This document shows, one piece after another, positions 1-5,765 of a stretch of DNA of 11,449 bases. The DNA is from Spirochaetales bacterium. GTDB lineage: Bacteria > Spirochaetota > Spirochaetia > Sphaerochaetales > Sphaerochaetaceae. Under the pieces are notes generated by a model, which was not told the DNA's origin, searched no databases, and worked only from the letters and a program-made list of their open reading frames with translations. Within the stretch, counting starts at the first letter, position 1; the number at the start of each line of letters is the position of its first letter. Location: the NCBI GenBank assembly GCA_017475725.1, contig JAFVFA010000048.1, positions 1 through 11,449 of the forward strand. The letters run 5' to 3'. Both the position numbers and the translations under genes were made by a program.

Positions 1-533
1 AACCGGCCGGCACGGAAGCCATTGCATCCCTGATCAGTGGGCTTCCATACGGCGTGATCAGCTACGACAGGCATTTTGAAGGGCTCCCGGAGACGTCTCT
101 GAACTTGGGGATACTCAGGTTGTCAGAGGACTCCCTCGAGTACCATCACTATCTCAGGTCCTCCTCTTCAGCAGACATAGAAGGGCTCTTCAGGACCCTT
201 GAGGATGGAATCACCCGCCGGGGAGGACAAATACGTTCATTCGGCGGCTATCCGGAATGGAGGTACAGGGAGGACTCGCCTCTGAGGGACATCCTTCTTG
301 GAGCCTACAGGGATGTCAGCGGAAAGGAGGCTTCCATAAAGGGTACCCATGGCGGTCTGGAATGCGGGGTGTTCTGCTCCAACATCCCGGATGCGGACAT
401 CGTGTCCGCCAATCCCGATCTGCGTGATGTCCATTCGGTGAACGAGCATCTGGATGTCGAGACGTCGAAACGCCTGTACGATGTTCTCCGTCTCACCTTG
501 AAGAGAATCTCGGAGGCGGGGACGGGAAGATGA
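1..533 (+). CDS. pepD: Aminoacyl-histidine dipeptidase (M20, PepD-like), 3' part only
   Basis: This is the C-terminal third of a cytosolic zinc dipeptidase that hydrolyses Xaa-His and other dipeptides. The frame is open from base 3 with no start, so the gene begins outside the window; the GTG at 54 is internal. Recognisable PepD signatures are GLPYGVISYD followed by an EGLPETSLNLG segment (about nt 42-112), THGGLECGVF (about nt 345-374), and DVHSVNEHLD near the end (about nt 426-455). By family knowledge the His of that last block is a C-terminal metal ligand. The N-terminal ligands and catalytic Glu lie upstream and cannot be checked. The stop overlaps the next gene's start (ATGA at 530-533), so the two are translationally coupled. 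Family assignment is firm; substrate range is not visible. Confidence 0.9.
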   Translation, partial: PAGTEAIASLISGLPYGVISYDRHFEGLPETSLNLGILRLSEDSLEYHHYLRSSSSADIEGLFRTLEDGITRRGGQIRSFGGYPEWRYREDSPLRDILLGAYRDVSGKEASIKGTHGGLECGVFCSNIPDADIVSANPDLRDVHSVNEHLDVETSKRLYDVLRLTLKRISEAGTGR

Positions 534-1120
534 GATACGTTTCACAGCTTGATTATCCGGATTACCCGTATCCTACAAGAACGGATTCGCCTGAAGACCG
601 GTTCGGACATGTGTCCACCGTGAGCACAAGTGGCTGCGGGCTTTGCTGCGCAGTGATGATGGCGGACAGGCTCATCCCCGACTGCACCTTTGACATCCCT
701 GATGCTGTGGAACTGGCTGTCGGGAGCGGTGCGAACCACGGTCCGGGAACAGACATGGTGGTCATGTACAAGCCGCTTTGCGAGCGTCTTGGGCTGAAAG
801 GGCAAGTCAGCAATGACGTCGAAAGCGTGTCGATGTGCCTCCGGACTGGCGGCTGCGTGATCGCCAACGTCTCAGTTCGCGATGGATACGATGCCGTTTT
901 CACGAAAGGGGCGCATTACATTGTGGTTCTCTCCGAGACTGGGGACGGAAGGTTCTCGATCCTGGATCCCAGCATGTTCAGGAAGGGGAAGATGGACGCA
1001 GCCCTGGCCGCCGGAAAGGTCGAGATAAAGGGCAAGATAGTCATATGCTCAAGACAGGTCCTGGATGATGACGCCACAGGCATGTTCCCCCATAAGTACT
1101 TCCTGTTCTGGAGAGCATGA
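530..1120 (+). CDS. C39-like cysteine peptidase-fold protein, cytosolic
   Basis: A 196-residue protein with the pattern of the papain-like C39/C39_2 fold. It has a Cys-Gly helix start at SGCGLCCAVMM (candidate nucleophile Cys36), a central GPGTD segment (71-75), KGAHYIVVL (candidate catalytic His129) and FSILDPS (candidate Asp146). No signal peptide or membrane segment is visible, so it should act in the cytosol, unlike C39 domains of bacteriocin exporters. It is not fused to any ABC module. The start overlaps the pepD stop, implying one transcript and a shared role in peptide breakdown or processing. It could instead be a peptide-bond-forming or non-catalytic relative of the fold. Fold assignment is good; substrate and activity are unknown. 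Confidence 0.65.
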   Translation: MRYVSQLDYPDYPYPTRTDSPEDRFGHVSTVSTSGCGLCCAVMMADRLIPDCTFDIPDAVELAVGSGANHGPGTDMVVMYKPLCERLGLKGQVSNDVESVSMCLRTGGCVIANVSVRDGYDAVFTKGAHYIVVLSETGDGRFSILDPSMFRKGKMDAALAAGKVEIKGKIVICSRQVLDDDATGMFPHKYFLFWRA

Positions 1121-1128
1121 TCTATAAT
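1100..1128 (+). promoter_or_regulatory. Probable promoter of the Nim-like gene
   Basis: A perfect TATAAT -10 box at 1123-1128 lies 17 bp after a weak -35 (TTCCTG, 1100-1105). Transcription would begin near 1135 and give a short leader containing GGGAGG at 1151-1156, ahead of the ATG at 1162. The poor -35 suggests a weak or activator-dependent promoter. Confidence 0.5.
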
Positions 1129-1148
1129 CAATGAAAACCATTCTCTCC
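1110..1148 (+). repeat. Inverted repeat spanning the C39 stop and a -10 box
   Basis: The arms GGAGAGcATG (1110-1119) and CATtCTCTCC (1139-1148) pair over 9 of 10 positions, with one C/T mismatch. They leave a 19-nt loop holding TATAAT (1123-1128). There is no U-tract, so it is not a classical terminator. The right arm lies just before the GGGAGG ribosome-binding site of the next gene and can alternatively pair with it (CTCC 1145-1148 with GGAG 1152-1155). Confidence 0.45.
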
Positions 1149-1161
1149 ATGGGAGGTCCGA

Positions 1162-1638
1162 ATGTTCAGGCCGATGCTGAGATACAGACAGCAGATAGAC
1201 ACAGAGGAGTGCATCCGCATTCTGGAGGAGCAGCCAAGGGGCGTGCTCTCCGTCCTTGGGGACGACGGCTATCCGTACGGGATGCCTCTGAACCACCTCT
1301 ACTGCAGGGAGGACGGACACCTGTACTTCCACTGCGGGAAGGAAGGGCACAAGCTGGATGCGATAGCAGGATGCGACAAGGTGAGCTACTGCGTCCACGA
1401 TGAGGGCGTGCGCAGAGAGGGGCAGTGGCCACTGCATTTCAGAAGCGTGATAGTCTTCGGCCGCATGAGAATTGTGGATGACCCGGAGAGGATGCGTGAC
1501 ATATGCTCCAGACTGACGAGGAAGTTCACATCCGATGAGGATTATCTGAGAAGGGAGATGGAAAGTTCCTTCCACAGGGTCCTCTGTCTGGAGCTTGTGC
1601 CGGAGCACATCTCGGGCAAGAAAGTCACCGAGTCCTGA
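1162..1638 (+). CDS. Pyridoxamine 5'-phosphate oxidase-fold flavoprotein, NimA-like
   Basis: A 158-residue protein of the split-barrel flavin-binding family that includes the 5-nitroimidazole resistance (Nim) proteins. It is probably a cytosolic FMN or F420-type redox protein or heme/flavin binder. Typical features are GVLSVLGDDGYPYGMPLN (27-44), FHCGKEGHKLDAI (56-68), SVIVFGRMRIV (95-105) and a C-terminal EHISGKK (148-154), all in the order and spacing of Nim-like proteins of about 155 residues. The N-terminal block is RYRQQIDTEEC where relatives usually have R-x-x-R-E-M/I-type sequences. The ATG at 1162 has GGGAGG 5 nt upstream. It appears monocistronic, with a promoter of its own in the preceding gap. 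A true nitroreductase role cannot be claimed from sequence; most relatives have no known substrate. Confidence 0.85.
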   Translation: MFRPMLRYRQQIDTEECIRILEEQPRGVLSVLGDDGYPYGMPLNHLYCREDGHLYFHCGKEGHKLDAIAGCDKVSYCVHDEGVRREGQWPLHFRSVIVFGRMRIVDDPERMRDICSRLTRKFTSDEDYLRREMESSFHRVLCLELVPEHISGKKVTES

Positions 1639-1655
1639 CCTTCCGAGGGGAAGTC
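1637..1655 (+). terminator. Weak stem-loop after the Nim-like gene
   Basis: A bulged 7-bp stem (GAC-TTCC with GGAA-GTC, loop GAGG) starts in the stop codon and is followed by CTTGTCTTG, which is only partly U-rich. It may reduce readthrough into the ECF operon but is a poor intrinsic terminator. Confidence 0.25.
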
Positions 1656-1661
1656 CTTGTC

Positions 1662-1690
1662 TTGTATAGCAATCTGAAATGCTGTAATAT
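1662..1690 (+). promoter_or_regulatory. Probable promoter of the ECF transporter operon
   Basis: TTGTAT (1662-1667) and TAATAT (1685-1690) are separated by 17 bp. The predicted transcript starts near 1697, leaving a leader of about 25 nt with GGAGG at 1709-1713, 8 nt before the ATG at 1722. A short inverted repeat, CTGAA (1674-1678) with TTCAG (1690-1694), spans the spacer and the -10 box and could bind a repressor. There is no room for a riboswitch or T-box between this promoter and the gene. Confidence 0.45.
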
Positions 1691-1721
1691 TCAGTTGACT
1701 TCACACATGGAGGATTGAACT

Positions 1722-2273
1722 ATGAAAAAATCACCTGTCATCACAGTGGTCGCCATCGGTATCGGCGCAGCCCTGTTCTTCGTGCTCGGTCGCTTTGTCG
1801 CAATCCCAAGCCCGGTTCCAAATACAAACATCTCACTGCAGTATGGCCTGCTCGGATTCATGGCCGGTCTCTTCGGACCTGTGGCGGGACTGCTCATCGC
1901 CTTCATCGGCCATGCTCTGATCGACTTCTCCTACGGTTGGGGAATCTGGTGGTCCTGGGTCATCGCCTCCGGCGTCGCAGGATGCATCATGGGTCTTGCA
2001 GCAAAGAAGCTGGCTCTCTCATCCGATAAGTTCGGCAAGGACAAGATCATCACCTTCAACATCTTCCAGGTCGTCGCGAACCTGGTTGCTTGGGCTGTCA
2101 TCGCCCCGGTCTTCGACATCCTGATCTATGCTGAGCCTGCAAACAAGGTCTTCACACAGGGTCTGGTAGCCGGTGCATCGAACATCGTCACCACCGCAAT
2201 CGTGGGAACACTGCTCTGCTTCGCCTACACAAAGGCACGCCCGGCAGCAGGAAGCCTCAAGAAGGAAGGCTGA
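1722..2273 (+). CDS. ECF transporter S component, UPF0397 / PF07155 family
   Basis: This is the substrate-binding membrane subunit of an energy-coupling factor importer. The 183-residue, strongly hydrophobic protein has about five to six membrane segments. It carries UPF0397 hallmarks: VAIGIGAALFFVLGRF (10-25), PNTNISLQYG (33-42), FGPVAGLLIAFIGHALID (51-68), FGKDKIITFN (104-113), then ANKVFTQGL near the C terminus. Start choice is clear: GGAGG lies 8 nt before the ATG. The fused ATPase and T genes follow, so it is probably a dedicated (group I) S subunit. The Pfam family name says riboflavin-type, while genomic surveys have linked this S/double-ATPase/T type to methionine regulation. The actual substrate is unproven, and no FMN, TPP or SAM riboswitch is seen here to settle it. 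Confidence 0.85.
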   Translation: MKKSPVITVVAIGIGAALFFVLGRFVAIPSPVPNTNISLQYGLLGFMAGLFGPVAGLLIAFIGHALIDFSYGWGIWWSWVIASGVAGCIMGLAAKKLALSSDKFGKDKIITFNIFQVVANLVAWAVIAPVFDILIYAEPANKVFTQGLVAGASNIVTTAIVGTLLCFAYTKARPAAGSLKKEG

Positions 2274-2295
2274 TAGAGACCTTCGGTTCTGAATG

Positions 2296-2320
2296 CGCCA
2301 GCGGAAACGCTGGCGTTTTT
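2296..2320 (+). terminator. Intrinsic terminator-like hairpin between S and ATPase genes
   Basis: A perfect 8-bp stem, CGCCAGCG with CGCTGGCG (2296-2303 / 2308-2315), is closed by a GAAA tetraloop and followed directly by TTTTT (2316-2320). This is a textbook rho-independent terminator. It lies 22 nt after the S-gene stop and ends 9 nt before the ATPase ATG, so the ATPase and T genes can be transcribed from the upstream promoter only by readthrough. Confidence 0.85.
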
Positions 2321-2329
2321 GTGTGGACA

Positions 2330-4039
2330 ATGGCAGACAACATCATCGAGTTCAGGAACTTCGGGTTCAAGTACACCGCCCAGGCGGAGCCGACTCTATA
2401 TGACATCAACCTCGCTGTCAGGCGGGGCGAGAAGGTGTTGGTCTGCGGACCCTCAGGCTGCGGGAAATCCACCCTTGCGCACTGCATAAACGGCCTGATC
2501 CCGGCCTCCTATTCGGGTGAGGCCACCGGGGAGCTGCTGATAGGCGGCAAATCGTTCAGAGATCTGGACATATTCAAGATCTCCAAGATGGTGGGGACTG
2601 TCCTGCAGGATTCCGATGCCCAGTTCATAGGCCTGACCGTAGGCGAGGACATCGCCTTTGCCCTGGAGAACGACAGAACCCCGCTGGAGGAGATGAGGAG
2701 AAGGGTCGCGGATGTCTCCAGACTGGTGGGTGTGGACAAGCTTCTCCACCATGCTCCATATGAGCTCTCCGGTGGACTGAAGCAGAGGGTCTCGCTTGCA
2801 GGTGTCATGGTGGATGATGTGGACGTCCTGCTCTTCGATGAGCCTCTGGCCAATCTGGACCCTGCCACCGGAAAGACTGCCATAGAGATGATAGATGACA
2901 TCCACAAGAGGACCGGAAAGACGGTGGTGATCATAGAGCACCGCCTTGAGGATGTTCTTCACCGTGACATTGACCGTGTGGTTCTGATGGGTGAAGGCAG
3001 GATAATCGCCGACCTGACACCTGCACAGCTGCTGAGTTCCGATCTGCTGGTAAAGAGCGGAATAAGGGAACCTTTGTACATAACAGCCCTGAAATATGCA
3101 GGTGTGAACATAAACGAGGACATCGAACCTCAGAGAATCGAGACTCTGAAACTGTCGCAGACAGACATGGACAAGGTCCGTGACTGGTACCACAGCGTCC
3201 CTGTCAGTCCTGTCCGGAACGACAGACCCGTCATACTTGAGGCAAAGGGCATAGGGTTCTCCTACAGCAACGGCCACAAGGCGCTTGACGGCATAGATGT
3301 GGAGATCAGGGAAGGCGAGATGATGAGCATTGTGGGCAGAAACGGTGCCGGGAAGTCCACCTTCTCCAAGGTCATCTGCGGGTTCGAGAAGCAGCAGAGG
3401 GGTGCTATATACCTTAAGGGTGCCGACATCGCATCTCTCTCCATCAAGGAGCGCGCAGGTCACATAGGGTATGTGATGCAGAACCCGAACCAGATGATCA
3501 GCAAGCCCATGGTCCGTGAAGAGGTGGCCCTTGGCCTTGTCCTGGACAACAGGTTGCCCAAGGATGAGATCGACAGGCGTGTGGACGACACCCTCAGGAT
3601 ATGCGGACTCTATCCGTTCAGGAACTGGCCCGTCAGCGCCCTGTCCTACGGGCAGAAGAAGAGGGTGACCATCGCGTCCATCCTCTCAATGGACCCTGAG
3701 ATCATCATTCTGGACGAGCCTACAGCCGGCCAGGACTACAGGCACTACACAGACATAATGGAGTTCCTGAAGGAGCTCAACGGGAAGGGCGTCACCATCA
3801 TCCTTATAACGCATGACATGCACCTGATGCTTGAGTACTGCACCAGAGCTGTGGTATTCTCCGATTCCCACAAGGTGGCTGACGCACCGTGCGAGGAGAT
3901 CCTGACGGATGCCGATGTCGTTGGGAAGGCCAGCCTGAAGGAGACCTCCCTTGCCATGCTGGCCCAGATGTGCTCCATCGGCGATCCGACGGACTTCATT
4001 CGACGATTCATAATCGCAGACAGGGAGGCAAGGAAATAG
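2330..4039 (+). CDS. ecfA: ECF transporter duplicated ATPase (two fused ABC domains)
   Basis: A cytosolic energy-coupling subunit with two ABC ATPase domains in one 569-residue chain, driving uptake with the adjacent S and T proteins. Domain 1: Walker A GPSGCGKS (40-47), signature LSGGL (146-150), Walker B VLLFDEP (166-172), H-loop His204. Domain 2: Walker A GRNGAGKS (336-343), signature LSYGQ (438-442), Walker B IIILDEP (458-464), H-loop His495. A less conserved linker of about 60 residues joins them. The domain 1 signature has Leu where LSGGQ has Gln; LSYGQ in domain 2 is, as I recall, usual for this fused type. ATG 2330 is preferred over an in-frame GTG at 2321, which directly abuts the terminator U-tract. 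Neither has a good ribosome-binding site. The stop overlaps the likely ecfT start. Confidence 0.9.
   Translation: MADNIIEFRNFGFKYTAQAEPTLYDINLAVRRGEKVLVCGPSGCGKSTLAHCINGLIPASYSGEATGELLIGGKSFRDLDIFKISKMVGTVLQDSDAQFIGLTVGEDIAFALENDRTPLEEMRRRVADVSRLVGVDKLLHHAPYELSGGLKQRVSLAGVMVDDVDVLLFDEPLANLDPATGKTAIEMIDDIHKRTGKTVVIIEHRLEDVLHRDIDRVVLMGEGRIIADLTPAQLLSSDLLVKSGIREPLYITALKYAGVNINEDIEPQRIETLKLSQTDMDKVRDWYHSVPVSPVRNDRPVILEAKGIGFSYSNGHKALDGIDVEIREGEMMSIVGRNGAGKSTFSKVICGFEKQQRGAIYLKGADIASLSIKERAGHIGYVMQNPNQMISKPMVREEVALGLVLDNRLPKDEIDRRVDDTLRICGLYPFRNWPVSALSYGQKKRVTIASILSMDPEIIILDEPTAGQDYRHYTDIMEFLKELNGKGVTIILITHDMHLMLEYCTRAVVFSDSHKVADAPCEEILTDADVVGKASLKETSLAMLAQMCSIGDPTDFIRRFIIADREARK
4023..4038 (+). 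promoter_or_regulatory. Ribosome-binding site and AUA start of ecfT
   Basis: GGGAGG (4023-4028) lies 7 nt before an ATA codon (4036-4038) whose last two bases are part of the ecfA stop TAG (4037-4039). This mimics the usual ATGA coupling with AUA as initiator. The nearest in-frame standard starts are ATG 3889 and GTG 3970 upstream, both deep inside ecfA, and ATG 4138 downstream, which would remove the conserved N terminus. Confidence 0.55.
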
Positions 4040-4869
4040 CCGGCGGTTTCTTCAACTACATCGACAAGCCAAGCCCCGTCCACAGACTGAGTGGAGCCAC
4101 CAAGCTTGCATGCCTCCTCCTATGGTCGTTCGCGGCCATGACGACCTTCGACACAAGGCTGCTGGCTGTGCTGGCGGTGCTGGCCTTCGTGGTCATGGGA
4201 CTCTCCAGGATCAGGGTCTCCGAGGTCAAGGTCCTTTTCTGGTTCTCTTTCGTCTTCATGGTGCTGAACAATCTGCTGATCTTCCTGTTCAGCCCCGAGC
4301 ACGGCGTGTCCATCTACGGCACAAGGCATGAGATCGCGCACCTGTTCCTCCGCTACAACCTGGTGCAGGAGCAGCTTTTCTATCAGCTGAACGTTGTCCT
4401 GAAGTATCTGGCCACCTTCCCGGTGGTGATAGTGTTCGTCTCCACGACTAACCCGAGCGAGTTCGCCTCTGCCCTCAACAGGATCGGTGTGAGCTACAGG
4501 ATCGCATACTCCGTGTCGCTTGCGCTGAGGTACATACCCGACATCCAGAGGGAGTACCACGAGATCTCCATTGCCCAGCAGGCAAGGGGGCTTGAGATGG
4601 CAAGCAGGAAGCAGAGCCTGTTCAAGAGGCTTAGGAATGCGGCATCGATGCTTTTCCCGCTGATAATCTCCAGCATGAACAGGATAGAGGTCATAGCCAA
4701 CGCAATGGAGCTCAGGGGCTTCGGCAAGGAGAAGAGGAGGACGTGGTACTCCGCAAGGCCGTTCAGGGTTGCGGACTATGCGTCAATCATCATCTGCGTC
4801 CTGATGCTTGCGGCCTCGATCCTGATGAACGTCCTCAACGGAGGAAGGTACTTCAACCCCTTTGTGTAG
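4036..4869 (+). CDS. ecfT: ECF transporter T component (EcfT / CbiQ family)
   Basis: The membrane coupling subunit linking the ATPases to the S component. The family-typical N terminus, FFNYIDKPSPVHRLSGATKL, begins about five codons after an ATA codon at 4036, so the protein is about 277 residues with five or so membrane helices. The two cytoplasmic coupling motifs are QQARGLE (about nt 4576-4596) and AMELRGFG (about nt 4702-4725), which insert into the ATPases in known ECF structures. The second reads LRG rather than the classical ARG. Start is the open issue: the frame reads upstream to ATG 3889, but those extra residues resemble no EcfT N terminus and lie antisense-of-frame within ecfA. 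The 3' end overlaps the convergent SAM hydrolase-family gene by 17 nt. Confidence 0.85.
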   Translation: MAGGFFNYIDKPSPVHRLSGATKLACLLLWSFAAMTTFDTRLLAVLAVLAFVVMGLSRIRVSEVKVLFWFSFVFMVLNNLLIFLFSPEHGVSIYGTRHEIAHLFLRYNLVQEQLFYQLNVVLKYLATFPVVIVFVSTTNPSEFASALNRIGVSYRIAYSVSLALRYIPDIQREYHEISIAQQARGLEMASRKQSLFKRLRNAASMLFPLIISSMNRIEVIANAMELRGFGKEKRRTWYSARPFRVADYASIIICVLMLAASILMNVLNGGRYFNPFV

Positions 4870-5755
4870 TCTCTTTGCAGATTCTGATGTGCCAGTGCTC
4901 GCCGGTGCCTATCGAGTACGCGTTCGCGAAGTTCCCCTGGTTCAGCGCTATTCCCACGTTCATCAGGCTGTTGATGTAGAGCAGCGGTTCGCCGATGGGC
5001 ACGTCAGCGAAGCTTCTGCATGCCTTGATGGTGTAGCCGTAGACGATTCTCTTGTCGTTGCTGATCAGGACCCTGATGTCATCGCCGTAGTTCATGCCAT
5101 CTGAGAAGAAGAGCCTGTCCGGGATGTTCGTCCACAGGCTGCCGTAGCGGGTGTCCAGAATCTCTATCGTGCCTTCTATCTCACCGTCTCTGACAACGGG
5201 GCTCTCGACTCTGAGCATCACAGGCTTTGGGTCGAGCAGGGTTCCCACATCCTGGAAATCGACAATGCCGGCAGCTATTCTGGCTCCGGTGTAGGCGTAT
5301 ACGTCACGTCCGTAGAAGGTGTAGGACCTCTGGCTGTCCTTCAGTCTGTTCTCTGTCTCGGAGATTCTTCTTCTCTCAAGGATTCCAATGTGCTTCTCAA
5401 CGTGTGAGAGGGTGCCGTTGTCCGGAGTCACGACGATGTGTCCGGATTTGGTCAGCACCGCAACGCTCTCCCTGTCCGAGCCGACACCCGGGTCTATGAC
5501 GCAGACGAAGACAGTTCCTGCAGGCCAGTATTCCATGGTCTGGATCAGGCGGTAGCTGGCCTCCCAGATGTTGAACTGCGGAATCTCATGGGTAAGATCC
5601 TCCAGTCTGAGGTCTCTGGAGACGCTTGCTGCGACTCCACGCATGGCGCTTACAGCACCGTCGGATGTTCCGAAGTCTGACATGAAGACCACTGTCTTCT
5701 GCTCCTTCCATGGGGCCAGACTCTTCCACTGCTTTGCATCCTTGAACTCAATCAT
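4853..5755 (-). CDS. SAM hydroxide adenosyltransferase family (DUF62), catalytic His replaced by Tyr
   Basis: A 300-residue member of the fluorinase/chlorinase-related family that normally hydrolyses S-adenosylmethionine to adenosine and L-methionine. Conserved blocks are MSDFGTSDGAVSAMRG (25-40), DPGVGSDR (88-95), TPDNGTLSHV (110-119) and TFYGRDVYAYTGA (146-158). The family uses an Asp-Arg-His triad to activate water (Asp68, Arg75, His127 in archaeal PH0463). Asp88 and Arg95 are present with the same 7-residue spacing. The position equivalent to the His, 60 residues after the Asp, is Tyr148 (codon TAC) in what is normally TFHGRD. Activity is therefore uncertain. GAGAGG lies 7 nt before the ATG. 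The gene follows the MFS gene by 10 nt, implying co-transcription, and overlaps ecfT tail to tail. Confidence 0.88.
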   Translation of the reverse strand: MIEFKDAKQWKSLAPWKEQKTVVFMSDFGTSDGAVSAMRGVAASVSRDLRLEDLTHEIPQFNIWEASYRLIQTMEYWPAGTVFVCVIDPGVGSDRESVAVLTKSGHIVVTPDNGTLSHVEKHIGILERRRISETENRLKDSQRSYTFYGRDVYAYTGARIAAGIVDFQDVGTLLDPKPVMLRVESPVVRDGEIEGTIEILDTRYGSLWTNIPDRLFFSDGMNYGDDIRVLISNDKRIVYGYTIKACRSFADVPIGEPLLYINSLMNVGIALNQGNFANAYSIGTGEHWHIRICKETTQRG

Positions 5756-5765
5756 GTGATACCTC

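Noticed and set aside
916..1704. 262-codon minus-strand open frame over the C39-like and Nim-like genes
   Set aside because: Opposes two genes with recognisable families, ribosome-binding sites and coupling; the protein resembles nothing known to me.
1639..1721. SAM, FMN or TPP riboswitch or T-box upstream of the ECF S gene
   Set aside because: Only 83 nt lie between genes, most of it promoter; no conserved riboswitch core or T-box sequence is present.
2453..3463. 336-codon minus-strand open frame inside the ECF ATPase
   Set aside because: Lies fully antisense to intact Walker and signature motifs and has no motif of its own.
3889..4035. Extended N terminus of EcfT from ATG 3889 or GTG 3970
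   Set aside because: The extra residues are the shifted-frame reading of the conserved ecfA 3' end and do not resemble EcfT N termini; the conserved part and a good ribosome-binding site point to 4036.
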